Assembly (NCBI GenBank): GCA_002327725.1
Contig: DCXP01000020.1
Location: 1-11,543, forward strand
DNA from: Proteobacteria bacterium UBA2133
GTDB taxonomy: Bacteria; Pseudomonadota; Gammaproteobacteria; Arenicellales; UBA868
DNA length: 11,543 nt
Direction of reading: 5' to 3'
Part shown: positions 1 to 6,611 of the stretch, piece after piece
Numbering within the stretch: the first letter of the stretch is position 1
Layout of the letters: each line of letters opens with the position of its first letter
Notes under the pieces: model-generated
Database searches by the model: none
What the model saw: only the letters and a program-made list of their open reading frames with translations
What the model was told of the DNA's origin: nothing
Translations under genes and position numbers: made by a program

Positions 1-228
1 GAATCGGACATGGCTGAAAACCACGCCGCCGCGTTTCGCCATCCCGTGCACCTCGCTCTGCTTAACCTGTAGCTGATGCTGTTGACACAGTAGCGCGATG
101 ACCTTGGATACCATGATGACACCCTGCCCACCGACTCCGACTATCAGCACATTGGTCGCAGCGGCTGGATCCCGCAGCGCGTTGTCGTCAGTTTCGCTGA
201 CCACGGCGGAGCCCTGAGCTTGGCTCAT
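1..228 (-). CDS. iorB: Indolepyruvate:ferredoxin oxidoreductase beta subunit (partial, N-terminal 76 residues)
   Basis: This is the first 76 codons of the small subunit of indolepyruvate:ferredoxin oxidoreductase; the rest lies beyond the left edge. With IorA it oxidatively decarboxylates aryl pyruvates from aromatic amino-acid transamination to aryl-acyl-CoA, passing electrons to ferredoxin in the cytoplasm. After a non-conserved ~25-residue leader comes the gamma-type 2-oxoacid oxidoreductase start: NVLIVGVGGQGVI (about residues 26-38), then SEVHGMAKRGG and SHVRF, both family hallmarks. The ATG shares a base with the iorA stop codon (TAATG on the minus strand), which indicates translational coupling and fixes the start. 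Only the N-terminal third is visible, so it is unknown whether the gene is intact or is followed by more genes of the operon. Confidence 0.92.
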   Translation of the reverse strand, partial: MSQAQGSAVVSETDDNALRDPAAATNVLIVGVGGQGVIMVSKVIALLCQQHQLQVKQSEVHGMAKRGGVVFSHVRF

Positions 229-2108
229 TAATGTGCCTCCGCAATAACGGGCCGGATGCAGTCAGAGGGGCAAACCTGCACACACAGGGTACAGCCCATG
301 CACAGTGCTTCGTCCACCATGACCTTGTAGCGCCCCTCGTATCGTTGCTCTCCCCAGGTCAGTGCTGGACAGCCCAGGTTCATACAGACCTGGCAGGCGG
401 TACACCCTGCCGCCTCGACCTGGAAGGGAGGCCCCTTGATCTTGACTGGGTCCAATACGCAGGGGCGGTTGGAGATCACTACACTCACACCGCGGTACTC
501 GATAGCATCGCGACAGGCCTGGTAAAACGCGCCGACATCGTAAGAGTCCACCGCTTTGACTGATTGCACTCCAAGCGAGCGAATCAATTCCTCGAAATCT
601 ACCCGGTGTGTAGACTCCCCGCGTAGCGTGATCCCGGTGCCAGGATGATTCTGTCCACCGGTCATAGCGATGGTCTGATTGTCCAGTAGCAATACCGTGA
701 TATTCGCCTTGTTATAGACCGCGTCGATCAGCGGTGGGATACCAGAATGCAGAAAGGTGGAATCACCGATCGTTGCCACGATCGGTCTGGTTTCGGTACC
801 GGCCTTAGCCAGCCCCACCGCCACACCGATACTCGAGCCCATCGCAACGCAGGTGTCGATCGCTTTAAGGGGTTCTACGGCCGCCAACGTATAACAGCCG
901 ATATCGCCACTGACCCGGGCATCCAGGGCCCGCATAGCCATATAGGTGGTGATATGGGGACAGCCAGCGCACAGCACCGGAGGTCGCGCCAGTGGTTCGA
1001 TAACCAATTCTGCGTCAGCCAGGTGCGCTGCCAGGCCCGGCAGGACCCCAGCTTGGCGAAAGCCGTCACGGACAATCTCCGGAGAAAACTCACCGATCCG
1101 CGGAAAGAATGCTTTGCCTTGCGCTTCGATTCCCAGAGCGTGCAGTTCGTGCTCTATGAATGGCTCTAGCTCCTCTACTACGATCACCCGCTCCACCGAA
1201 TCACAAAATTCCCTGACTACCTTCTCAGCCAGTGGGTAGGACACGCCCAGTTTGAGCAAACTGACCGAAGGCGCCACTTCCTTGACGTAGGTATAGGCTG
1301 GACCCAAGGTAATGACCCCAACCGATGTACCGCCCCGTTCCCAACGGATCAGATCGGATGTCTCGAGGTATTCCTGCACTGTGTCATCACGTGCCAGGAC
1401 GACCGGGTGACGCTGGCGGGCGTGACCGGGGATCATCACATTCTTCACCGGGTCTTCACAGAAACTGCGGGGCGGCACCTCACGCCGCTCACCTGTTCTG
1501 ACCAAACTCCGGCAATGCGATAGCCGCGTTGTACTACGCACAATCACCGGGCTGTCAAACTGCTCACTCAGGTCAAATGCGATACGAGTGAAATCGAGCG
1601 CCTCCTGCGCATCTGCCGGCTCCAGCACGGGTACCTGCGCGAAACGCCCAAGAAGCCGGGTGTCCTGTTCGTTCTGCGAGCTGTGCATGCCGGGATCATC
1701 ACAGACTACCAACACCAGGCCGCCGTTGACGCCAATATAGGTCTGTGACATCAGAGAGTCGGAGGCAACGTTGAGGCCAACGTGCTTCATGGCGACCAGC
1801 GCCCGGACACCGCCGAAGGAGGCACCGATGGCGACATCGCAGGCGACCTTTTCATTAGGTGACCACTGCGCCTGAATATCTTCTGCCGGGTAGGTGGCTA
1901 CCGCCTCCAGTATTTCTGTACTAGGCGTACCGGGATAGGCTGCAGCGACCCTGACCCCGGCTTCCCACGCACCCCGGGCAATAGCATCATTACCCATCAA
2001 CGCCAATACATTCTCTGGCGCTTGAGATGTCACCGGGTCGTCTCTTGCTCTCTCGAGTGTGGCCGAAAAAGAGGCGGGGTTGTCGGGTGGTACCATTGCT
2101 TTTTCCAT
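228..2108 (-). CDS. iorA: Indolepyruvate:ferredoxin oxidoreductase alpha subunit
   Basis: This is the large, catalytic subunit of the thiamine-diphosphate and iron-sulfur enzyme that degrades aryl pyruvates (EC 1.2.7.8). Its 626 residues suit the family. The order is an N-terminal pyrimidine-binding domain (LMGNDAIARGAWEAG, about 37-51, then YPGTPSTEI), a central transketolase-C-like region, and a TPP-binding domain. The latter has LCAGCPH, then GDS about 27 residues before DN in LLLDNQT. The C-terminus carries two 4Fe-4S motifs: C569-x2-C572-x2-C575-x4-C580-P and C603-x2-C606-x2-C609-x3-C613-P. All cluster cysteines are present, so it looks functional. The first ~36 residues are an unconserved extension. 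The ATG at 2108 is chosen by frame, but Met5, preceded by GGAAAA, is an alternative. It overlaps iorB and has its own promoter candidate immediately upstream. Confidence 0.96.
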   Translation of the reverse strand: MEKAMVPPDNPASFSATLERARDDPVTSQAPENVLALMGNDAIARGAWEAGVRVAAAYPGTPSTEILEAVATYPAEDIQAQWSPNEKVACDVAIGASFGGVRALVAMKHVGLNVASDSLMSQTYIGVNGGLVLVVCDDPGMHSSQNEQDTRLLGRFAQVPVLEPADAQEALDFTRIAFDLSEQFDSPVIVRSTTRLSHCRSLVRTGERREVPPRSFCEDPVKNVMIPGHARQRHPVVLARDDTVQEYLETSDLIRWERGGTSVGVITLGPAYTYVKEVAPSVSLLKLGVSYPLAEKVVREFCDSVERVIVVEELEPFIEHELHALGIEAQGKAFFPRIGEFSPEIVRDGFRQAGVLPGLAAHLADAELVIEPLARPPVLCAGCPHITTYMAMRALDARVSGDIGCYTLAAVEPLKAIDTCVAMGSSIGVAVGLAKAGTETRPIVATIGDSTFLHSGIPPLIDAVYNKANITVLLLDNQTIAMTGGQNHPGTGITLRGESTHRVDFEELIRSLGVQSVKAVDSYDVGAFYQACRDAIEYRGVSVVISNRPCVLDPVKIKGPPFQVEAAGCTACQVCMNLGCPALTWGEQRYEGRYKVMVDEALCMGCTLCVQVCPSDCIRPVIAEAH

Positions 2109-2122
2109 ATTTTTCTCAGGGC

Positions 2123-2151
2123 ATTATCGGTGCACCCGACACACGGTTCAA
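2123..2151 (-). promoter_or_regulatory. Candidate sigma70 promoter of iorAB
   Basis: Read on the minus strand, TTGAAC (2151-2146, 4/6 to the -35 consensus) and GATAAT (2128-2123, 5/6 to the -10 consensus) are separated by exactly 17 bases, in an AT-rich stretch. Transcription would start near 2116, only about 8 bases before the annotated iorA ATG, giving an almost leaderless message with no room for a Shine-Dalgarno sequence. Translation from Met5, which has GGAAAA upstream, would ease this. Consensus match only; no experimental support. Confidence 0.45.
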
Positions 2152-2197
2152 TAAACTTTTTTATTTCGTTACCAAAATTTTTCGGGCGCTATGATTT

Positions 2198-2359
2198 CTA
2201 ACCGCCCTGCAGATCCAGATAGGCTGATTTCACCGCCTCATTGTCGGGCAATTCGCTGCCGCTACCGGCCAGTGTTATCCGCCCCGATTCGAGAACATAC
2301 CCACGGTCGGCTAGTGATAAAGCACCGTAGGCATTCTGCTCGACGAGAAAATAGTGGCC
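2198..2359 (-). pseudogene. livF: 3' remnant of livF (branched-chain amino-acid ABC transporter ATPase)
   Basis: The minus-strand frame ending in TAG at 2200-2198 reads FLVEQNAYGALSLADRGYVL followed by ESGRI and a tail ending AYLDLQGG. This is the recognisable C-terminus of LivF: the post-Walker-B LVEQN segment, then ADRGYVLESGRI, and the terminal helix. Roughly the last 50-54 of about 235 residues remain. Walker A, the Q-loop, the ABC signature and Walker B are absent because similarity stops near 2359 and the plus-strand oxidoreductase gene begins at 2374. The frame itself is undamaged, which suggests a recent truncation by deletion or rearrangement rather than slow decay. It lies ~90 bases upstream of iorA in the same orientation, as in operons where ior follows a liv transporter. 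The surviving piece cannot bind ATP. Confidence 0.8.
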
Positions 2360-2373
2360 CCACTGGTACGTAG

Positions 2374-3621
2374 ATGAAGCCGAATGTATACACACTGGTC
2401 ATTGGTGCAGGCATGGTCGGCAGCTGCTGCGCCCTGTATCTGCAGCAGGCCGGGCATGATGTCACCCTGATCGATCCGCATCCGCCGGGCAGCCAGACGA
2501 GTTCCGGAAACGCCGCCACGTTTGCAACCTATGCCTGTATTCCGGTCAACCATCCCAAACTGCTGAAGTCGCTGCCGGCGCTGATGTCCGGGTCCGAACG
2601 GCCCCTGTCGGTCTCTCCCGGATATGCGCTCAACATGCTGCCCTGGCTGTTCACTTTTCTGCGCCACTGCCGTCGTGAGCACGTCGACCATACCATCCGC
2701 GCCCTGGGTGCTCTGCTGCGGCATGCCGAAGCCGCATCCCTGCCCCTGTTTCAGGCAGCAGGGGCGACCGATCTGATACGGCGCAACGGCACCCTCTATC
2801 TGTATTCAGACACACCGTCTCTGGCAGCCGCACAGAATGACATGGACCGGCGCCGCGACCAGGGTGTGCCGATCAGTGAACTCAAAACCGATGACCTCCA
2901 GGCTCTGGAACCCGCGCTCGCACCGGTCTTTGCGGGCGGAATCCTTTACCACGACGGCTTTCATCTGCACGACCCGCAGAAAGCCGTATCCCAGCTGGCC
3001 AACCGGTTTGCCGAAGATGGAGGTGAGATCGTCTGCGACCGGGTCCAGAGTATCGAGCCTGCCGGCCTGGATCAGGTTCGGGTGGGCATGCCCGGGAATT
3101 CGCGGGTGTTCAACAATGCGGTGATCGCCGCGGGCGCGTGGTCCACTCGTATCGAAGGGTCGGTCATGGACCGCTTGCCGCTGGATACCGAACGGGGCTA
3201 TCACGTGATGTTTCCCGACGATGCGCCGCTTCTCACGCGGCCTGTGGGCCTTGCCGACGCCGGCCTTTATCTTTCTCCACTCGGCGGAGGGCTGAGGGCA
3301 GCGGGCACTGTTGAGCTCGCCGGCCTTGATGCGAAGCCGAATCCGCGGCGACTGGACTACATCGAAAACGCAGCCCGCCGCGCACTCCCTGCGCTCAGTC
3401 GACGGGGTGATACGTGGCTCGGCTTTCGGCCGACGCTGCCTGACAGCCTGCCGGTGATCGGCCGGTCATCAAAACATCCCTCAGTGATCTACGCTTTTGG
3501 TCATCATCACATCGGACTGACCCTGGGAGGAATCACCGGAAAACTGGTGCAGCAGATCATAGACCGGGAGGATCCGATCGTTGACCCAACGCCTTACGCT
3601 GCCCAGCGGTTTCTTTCCTGA
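2374..3621 (+). CDS. FAD-dependent amine/D-amino-acid oxidoreductase (DadA/DAO family)
   Basis: This probable flavoenzyme oxidises an amino acid or secondary amine to the corresponding imine or 2-oxoacid. At 415 residues it matches the small-subunit D-amino-acid dehydrogenase (DadA) group, which usually works at the inner membrane face and donates electrons to the respiratory chain. The N-terminal Rossmann dinucleotide motif is GAGMVG (residues 11-16), with Asp34 ending the second strand for FAD ribose binding, followed by SSGNAA (43-48). The C-terminal FAD-closing segment GFRPTLPDSLPVIG starts near residue 350 and is followed by GHHHIGLTLGG (from about 376). No signal peptide or membrane helix is evident. 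The substrate cannot be read from sequence. The ATG gives a canonical N-terminus, but no Shine-Dalgarno sequence precedes it and the upstream DNA is the livF remnant. It converges on the next gene, 6 bases between stops. Confidence 0.9.
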   Translation: MKPNVYTLVIGAGMVGSCCALYLQQAGHDVTLIDPHPPGSQTSSGNAATFATYACIPVNHPKLLKSLPALMSGSERPLSVSPGYALNMLPWLFTFLRHCRREHVDHTIRALGALLRHAEAASLPLFQAAGATDLIRRNGTLYLYSDTPSLAAAQNDMDRRRDQGVPISELKTDDLQALEPALAPVFAGGILYHDGFHLHDPQKAVSQLANRFAEDGGEIVCDRVQSIEPAGLDQVRVGMPGNSRVFNNAVIAAGAWSTRIEGSVMDRLPLDTERGYHVMFPDDAPLLTRPVGLADAGLYLSPLGGGLRAAGTVELAGLDAKPNPRRLDYIENAARRALPALSRRGDTWLGFRPTLPDSLPVIGRSSKHPSVIYAFGHHHIGLTLGGITGKLVQQIIDREDPIVDPTPYAAQRFLS

Positions 3622-3627
3622 TTCGCC

Positions 3628-4824
3628 TTAGATCAGAAGATCACAGACTGCTCTCAGATACATCCTCGTTGCCCGCACGCACTGCTCAACCTCCACAAAT
3701 TCATTGAGGGAGTGGGCCTGGGCCAGTGAACCTGGGCCGCAGACTACCGCCGGGGTCTTAAGGTGGGGCGCATCGGTGGCGCCCGGAAATGAACGGGCCG
3801 CCTCAGGTTGACCCGTCAACTCACGGGATGCATTCAGCAGAGACTGAACCACCGGCGATCCGACTGGCAGGTCATTCGCCGGGATGTCCCATGAGGGCTC
3901 GCTCAACTCGTAGCGAAAACCCGGGTCAGCCTGCTTTAGCGGTTCCAGGCGTCGCGTGATGTCTTTGCAGACATCCTCGGCCGCATCACTGGGCAGAAGG
4001 CGGCGATCGATCTCAAGTTCACAAAAATCAGGTACCGCACTGGCGAGATCACCGCCTCGAATCACACCCGGGATGTAAGTGCCGTGACCACAAAGGGGGT
4101 GAGGCTCACGCGACGCCAGTTCCTCGTTGTAGTCCGAAAGCGCATTGACCACCCGTGCCATCCGCTCAATCGCATTTTCACCCTGCTCGGGAATACTGGA
4201 GTGAACTGCTTTACCGAAAGTGCGGATAAACAGACCAAACTGCCCCTTGTGGGCCGGGCACACCGCAAGGTCCGAAGGCTCCCCGATGATGCATTGATCG
4301 GCAAACGGGCCATTGCGTCCAATCTCGCGCGAGCCAATCATCTGCCATTCTTCGTCGGCGACACCGCAGAGTATCAACGAACCCGAAAGCCCGACATCCG
4401 CATCCCGCAGCAATCGCACCACCTCGAGATAGCACGCAAGCCCCGCCTTCATATCGCACGAACCACGCCCGTAAACACGGCCGTCTTTCTCATGCGGCAC
4501 AAAGGGCTCTTCATAGCCCTCGGTCGGAACGGTATCGAGGTGCCCACAGAGCATCAGCGATGGCCGCTCACCCTTTCCGGTTCGCGTGCCAAACACATTG
4601 GGGCGGCCGGGTGCCGCCTCCCGGGAACCGACGGTCATGCCCAGTTGATGCATCTGCTCAAAATAGTATTCCCCAAACTCTTTTTCGCGGTGACCGGGTC
4701 GCGCCTGCCCCGCCATCGGATTCTCACTGGGAATAGCGATCATCTCCTTAAGCCAGCGCATGATGGATTCGACCGAAACGCGCTCTGACATATCGTGGTA
4801 CTGATTCAATGCCTGCGGGTTCAT
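3628..4824 (-). CDS. M20 family deacetylase/peptidase, acetylornithine deacetylase-like (ArgE/DapE/CPG2)
   Basis: This is a cytoplasmic di-zinc hydrolase that removes an acyl group from an N-acyl amino acid. The C-terminal segment GPGSLAQAHSLNEF favours the acetylornithine-deacetylase subgroup, whose known role is ornithine formation in arginine synthesis. Metal and catalytic residues are in place: His95 and Asp97 (GHLDT), bridging Asp124 (GRGSCDMKAG), catalytic Glu158 with Glu159 (DEE), Glu182 (GEPSD) and His371. His208 (KAVHSS) lies in the dimerisation lid domain. Length (398) is normal. The ATG at 4824 has AGGAG about 11 bases upstream, a slightly long spacing; Met12 is an alternative start without a ribosome site. 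No arginine gene is nearby, and with a flavin amine oxidoreductase converging on it a catabolic N-acyl-amino-acid substrate is equally possible. The family call is secure and the substrate is not. Confidence 0.9.
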   Translation of the reverse strand: MNPQALNQYHDMSERVSVESIMRWLKEMIAIPSENPMAGQARPGHREKEFGEYYFEQMHQLGMTVGSREAAPGRPNVFGTRTGKGERPSLMLCGHLDTVPTEGYEEPFVPHEKDGRVYGRGSCDMKAGLACYLEVVRLLRDADVGLSGSLILCGVADEEWQMIGSREIGRNGPFADQCIIGEPSDLAVCPAHKGQFGLFIRTFGKAVHSSIPEQGENAIERMARVVNALSDYNEELASREPHPLCGHGTYIPGVIRGGDLASAVPDFCELEIDRRLLPSDAAEDVCKDITRRLEPLKQADPGFRYELSEPSWDIPANDLPVGSPVVQSLLNASRELTGQPEAARSFPGATDAPHLKTPAVVCGPGSLAQAHSLNEFVEVEQCVRATRMYLRAVCDLLI

Positions 4825-4866
4825 CTACTGACATGCTCCTGTCTGGACCCCACTGATTCCTTATTC

Positions 4867-4872
4867 ATTATC
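4867..4872 (-). promoter_or_regulatory. Possible -10 element for the M20 hydrolase gene
   Basis: Minus-strand GATAAT matches the -10 consensus at 5 of 6 positions. It would place a start near 4860, giving a ~36-base leader that contains the AGGAG ribosome site. No convincing -35 hexamer sits 16-18 bases upstream, so this is weak. It is the same hexamer as in the iorA promoter. Confidence 0.25.
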
Positions 4873-4910
4873 GGGCTGCCGTGAAGCGGTTGTGGGTGGG
4901 CCAACATATC

Positions 4911-4937
4911 ACGAAATGGTTTCGTCAATGCTACACT
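4911..4937 (+). promoter_or_regulatory. Candidate extended -10 promoter of sohB with embedded inverted repeat
   Basis: TGCTACACT (4929-4937) has the extended -10 form TGn followed by TACACT (4/6), which can work without a strong -35; none is visible. Just upstream, ACGAAA-TGG-TTTCGT (4911-4925) is a perfect inverted repeat with 6-base arms in the -35/-10 spacer, a usual place for a repressor site. The start would fall near 4944, leaving a ~27-base leader to the sohB ATG. Both assignments come from sequence pattern alone. Confidence 0.4.
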
Positions 4938-4970
4938 CGCCGTCCCTTTGAACTTGATCTGGAAATACCC

Positions 4971-6005
4971 ATGGCCTATCTGGCGGAATACGGCCTGTTC
5001 TTCGCAAAAGTGCTGACCCTCTTCCTGATGATCGTCGGTGTGCTCGTCAGCCTGGTGGGTATTGCGATGCGGAACCGGCACGCGCCTTCGGAGCAGATCG
5101 AAGTCAAGCGCATCAATGACCGCTATCGCGATATGGCGGACGCCGTCGAGATGGCAACGCTGGCCCCTGCACTTGTGAAAAAACGGCAGAAGACACAAAA
5201 AAAGGAACGCAAAGCTGAAGCCAAGGCACAAAAACATGCTCCGGAGGAATTCAAAAAGCGGGTGTTTGTGCTGAACTTTCATGGTGATATCCGGGCCAGC
5301 GAGGTCGCGCTGTTGCGCGAGGAGGTCACTGCCATTCTGCTCGGGGTGCGCGAAGGTGATGAAGTCGTCGTGCGCCTTGAAAGTGCCGGTGGCATGGTCC
5401 ACGCCTATGGTCTTGCAGCCTCGCAGATCCTGCGCCTGCGCGACGCCGGTGTTCACGTCACGGTATCCGTCGACAAGGTGGCGGCCAGTGGCGGCTACCT
5501 GATGGCGTGTGTTGCCAACCGGATTCTGGCGGCCCCCTTCGCCGTGATCGGCTCTATCGGTGTGGTTGCCGAGATTCCCAACTTCAACCGGCTCCTGAAG
5601 AAACACGATATCGACTACGAACAGATATCTGCCGGTGAATACAAGCGGACCATCACCCTGCTCGGGGAAACCACTGATCGGGCACGCGCTAAAGTCAAAC
5701 AAGAGGTCGAGCAGACCCACACGCTGTTTAAGGACTTTGTCAAGGAACGAAGGCCGGTTGTCGATCTCGACGCGGTGGCCACCGGTGAGCACTGGCTGGG
5801 CAGTCAGGCCTACCACCTGAAGCTGGTCGATGACATCCGGACCAGCGATGATTACCTGATGAGCCTTCGGGAGACAGCGGATATCTTTGAAGTCGAATAC
5901 ACCGTCAAGAAAAAGGTGCTGGACCGGCTCTCGGGACTGATCAGTCAATTGCGCAAGGGAAGGCTGCTGTCCGAGGAGAACGCCGCGTTTACCCGGCTGT
6001 CCTGA
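4971..6005 (+). CDS. sohB: Membrane-anchored S49 serine protease SohB
   Basis: SohB is an inner-membrane protease of the SppA/S49 family, thought to act in the periplasm on signal peptides or misfolded proteins. The start chosen here gives 344 residues beginning MAYLAEYGLFFAKVL, like the known SohB N-terminus (E. coli ~349 aa), with GGAA six bases upstream. The open frame extends 30 codons further upstream to 4881, but that part overlaps the promoter. A hydrophobic anchor spans about residues 7-32. A lysine- and glutamate-rich charged linker follows (about 68-97), then the S49 core with RLESAGGMVHAYGLAASQ, catalytic Ser173 in VAASGGY, and the Lys225 general base in GEYKR. VATGEHWLG is near the C-terminus. 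Catalytic residues are intact. It heads a run of four plus-strand genes. Confidence 0.93.
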   Translation: MAYLAEYGLFFAKVLTLFLMIVGVLVSLVGIAMRNRHAPSEQIEVKRINDRYRDMADAVEMATLAPALVKKRQKTQKKERKAEAKAQKHAPEEFKKRVFVLNFHGDIRASEVALLREEVTAILLGVREGDEVVVRLESAGGMVHAYGLAASQILRLRDAGVHVTVSVDKVAASGGYLMACVANRILAAPFAVIGSIGVVAEIPNFNRLLKKHDIDYEQISAGEYKRTITLLGETTDRARAKVKQEVEQTHTLFKDFVKERRPVVDLDAVATGEHWLGSQAYHLKLVDDIRTSDDYLMSLRETADIFEVEYTVKKKVLDRLSGLISQLRKGRLLSEENAAFTRLS

Positions 6006-6049
6006 TCCTGTACGGGTAATGGCCTGCGGCTAATGCAGGAAGGAACAGC

Positions 6050-6574
6050 ATGATCTATCAGCTCGGAAATCAGATCCCGCAAGTGGCGGAAGACACCTAT
6101 GTGGCTCCGAGTGCCGACGTGATCGGATCGGTAAGCCTTGGGCCGCAATCCAGCGTATGGTTTGGCGCGGTTCTGCGGGGTGATAACGACCGGATCTCGG
6201 TTGGCGCAAGAAGCAACATCCAGGACAACACGGTGATCCATGTGGACCCAGGCGCCCCCGTGACCATTGGTGAGGATGTCTCTATTGGCCACAGCGTAGT
6301 GATCCATGGATGCGCGATCGGCGACAAGTCCCTGATTGGTAACGGCGCAGTGATTCTTGATTTTGCCCAGATTGGCGAGCACAGCCTCGTCGGCGCCAAC
6401 GCACTGGTCACCGAACGGAAAATCTTCCCCGCCCGATCCCTGATCATCGGCTCCCCGGCAAGGCGGGTGCGCGGACTCACCGATGAGGAAATCCAGCTGC
6501 TGGACAACAACGTCGAAGGCTACCTGAAAAAGGCTGCGCGTTACCGCGCTGATCTGCACCCGCTGGACCCGTGA
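6050..6574 (+). CDS. Gamma-carbonic-anhydrase family protein (YrdA-like hexapeptide repeat)
   Basis: This 174-residue left-handed beta-helix protein is expected to form a trimer with a metal site between subunits. Hexapeptide repeats run through most of the chain (for example VIGSVSLGPQSSVWFGAVLR, about 24-43). The three zinc-ligand histidines of gamma-class carbonic anhydrases are present: His64 (VIHVD), His81 (IGHS) and His86 (VIHGC). It ends with the conserved GSPARRVRGLTDEE (about 134-147). Many YrdA-like members bind metal yet show little carbonic anhydrase activity, so CO2 hydration is possible rather than shown. A strong AGGAAGG ribosome site lies 6-12 bases before the ATG. It begins 44 bases after sohB and ends 37 bases before the next gene, suggesting co-transcription. 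The family is certain; the biological role is not. Confidence 0.93.
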   Translation: MIYQLGNQIPQVAEDTYVAPSADVIGSVSLGPQSSVWFGAVLRGDNDRISVGARSNIQDNTVIHVDPGAPVTIGEDVSIGHSVVIHGCAIGDKSLIGNGAVILDFAQIGEHSLVGANALVTERKIFPARSLIIGSPARRVRGLTDEEIQLLDNNVEGYLKKAARYRADLHPLDP

Positions 6575-6611
6575 AAACCCAGCCCCGTGCCATCGATATG
6601 AGGGGGACCGT

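Noticed and set aside
4084..4788. 234-codon plus-strand frame inside the M20 hydrolase
   Set aside because: It is entirely nested in the minus-strand gene that has all zinc ligands, and it has no recognisable motif.
4903..4928. Minus-strand TTGACG with TATGTT as a promoter for the M20 gene
   Set aside because: The -35 match is good, but the spacing is only 14 bases, below the usual 15-19, and the -10 match is weak.
4821..5948. Long antisense frame (375 codons, minus) opposite sohB
   Set aside because: It covers nearly the whole of sohB on the other strand, and its peptide has no recognisable domain. The plus-strand protein has all S49 catalytic motifs, so this is a coding shadow.
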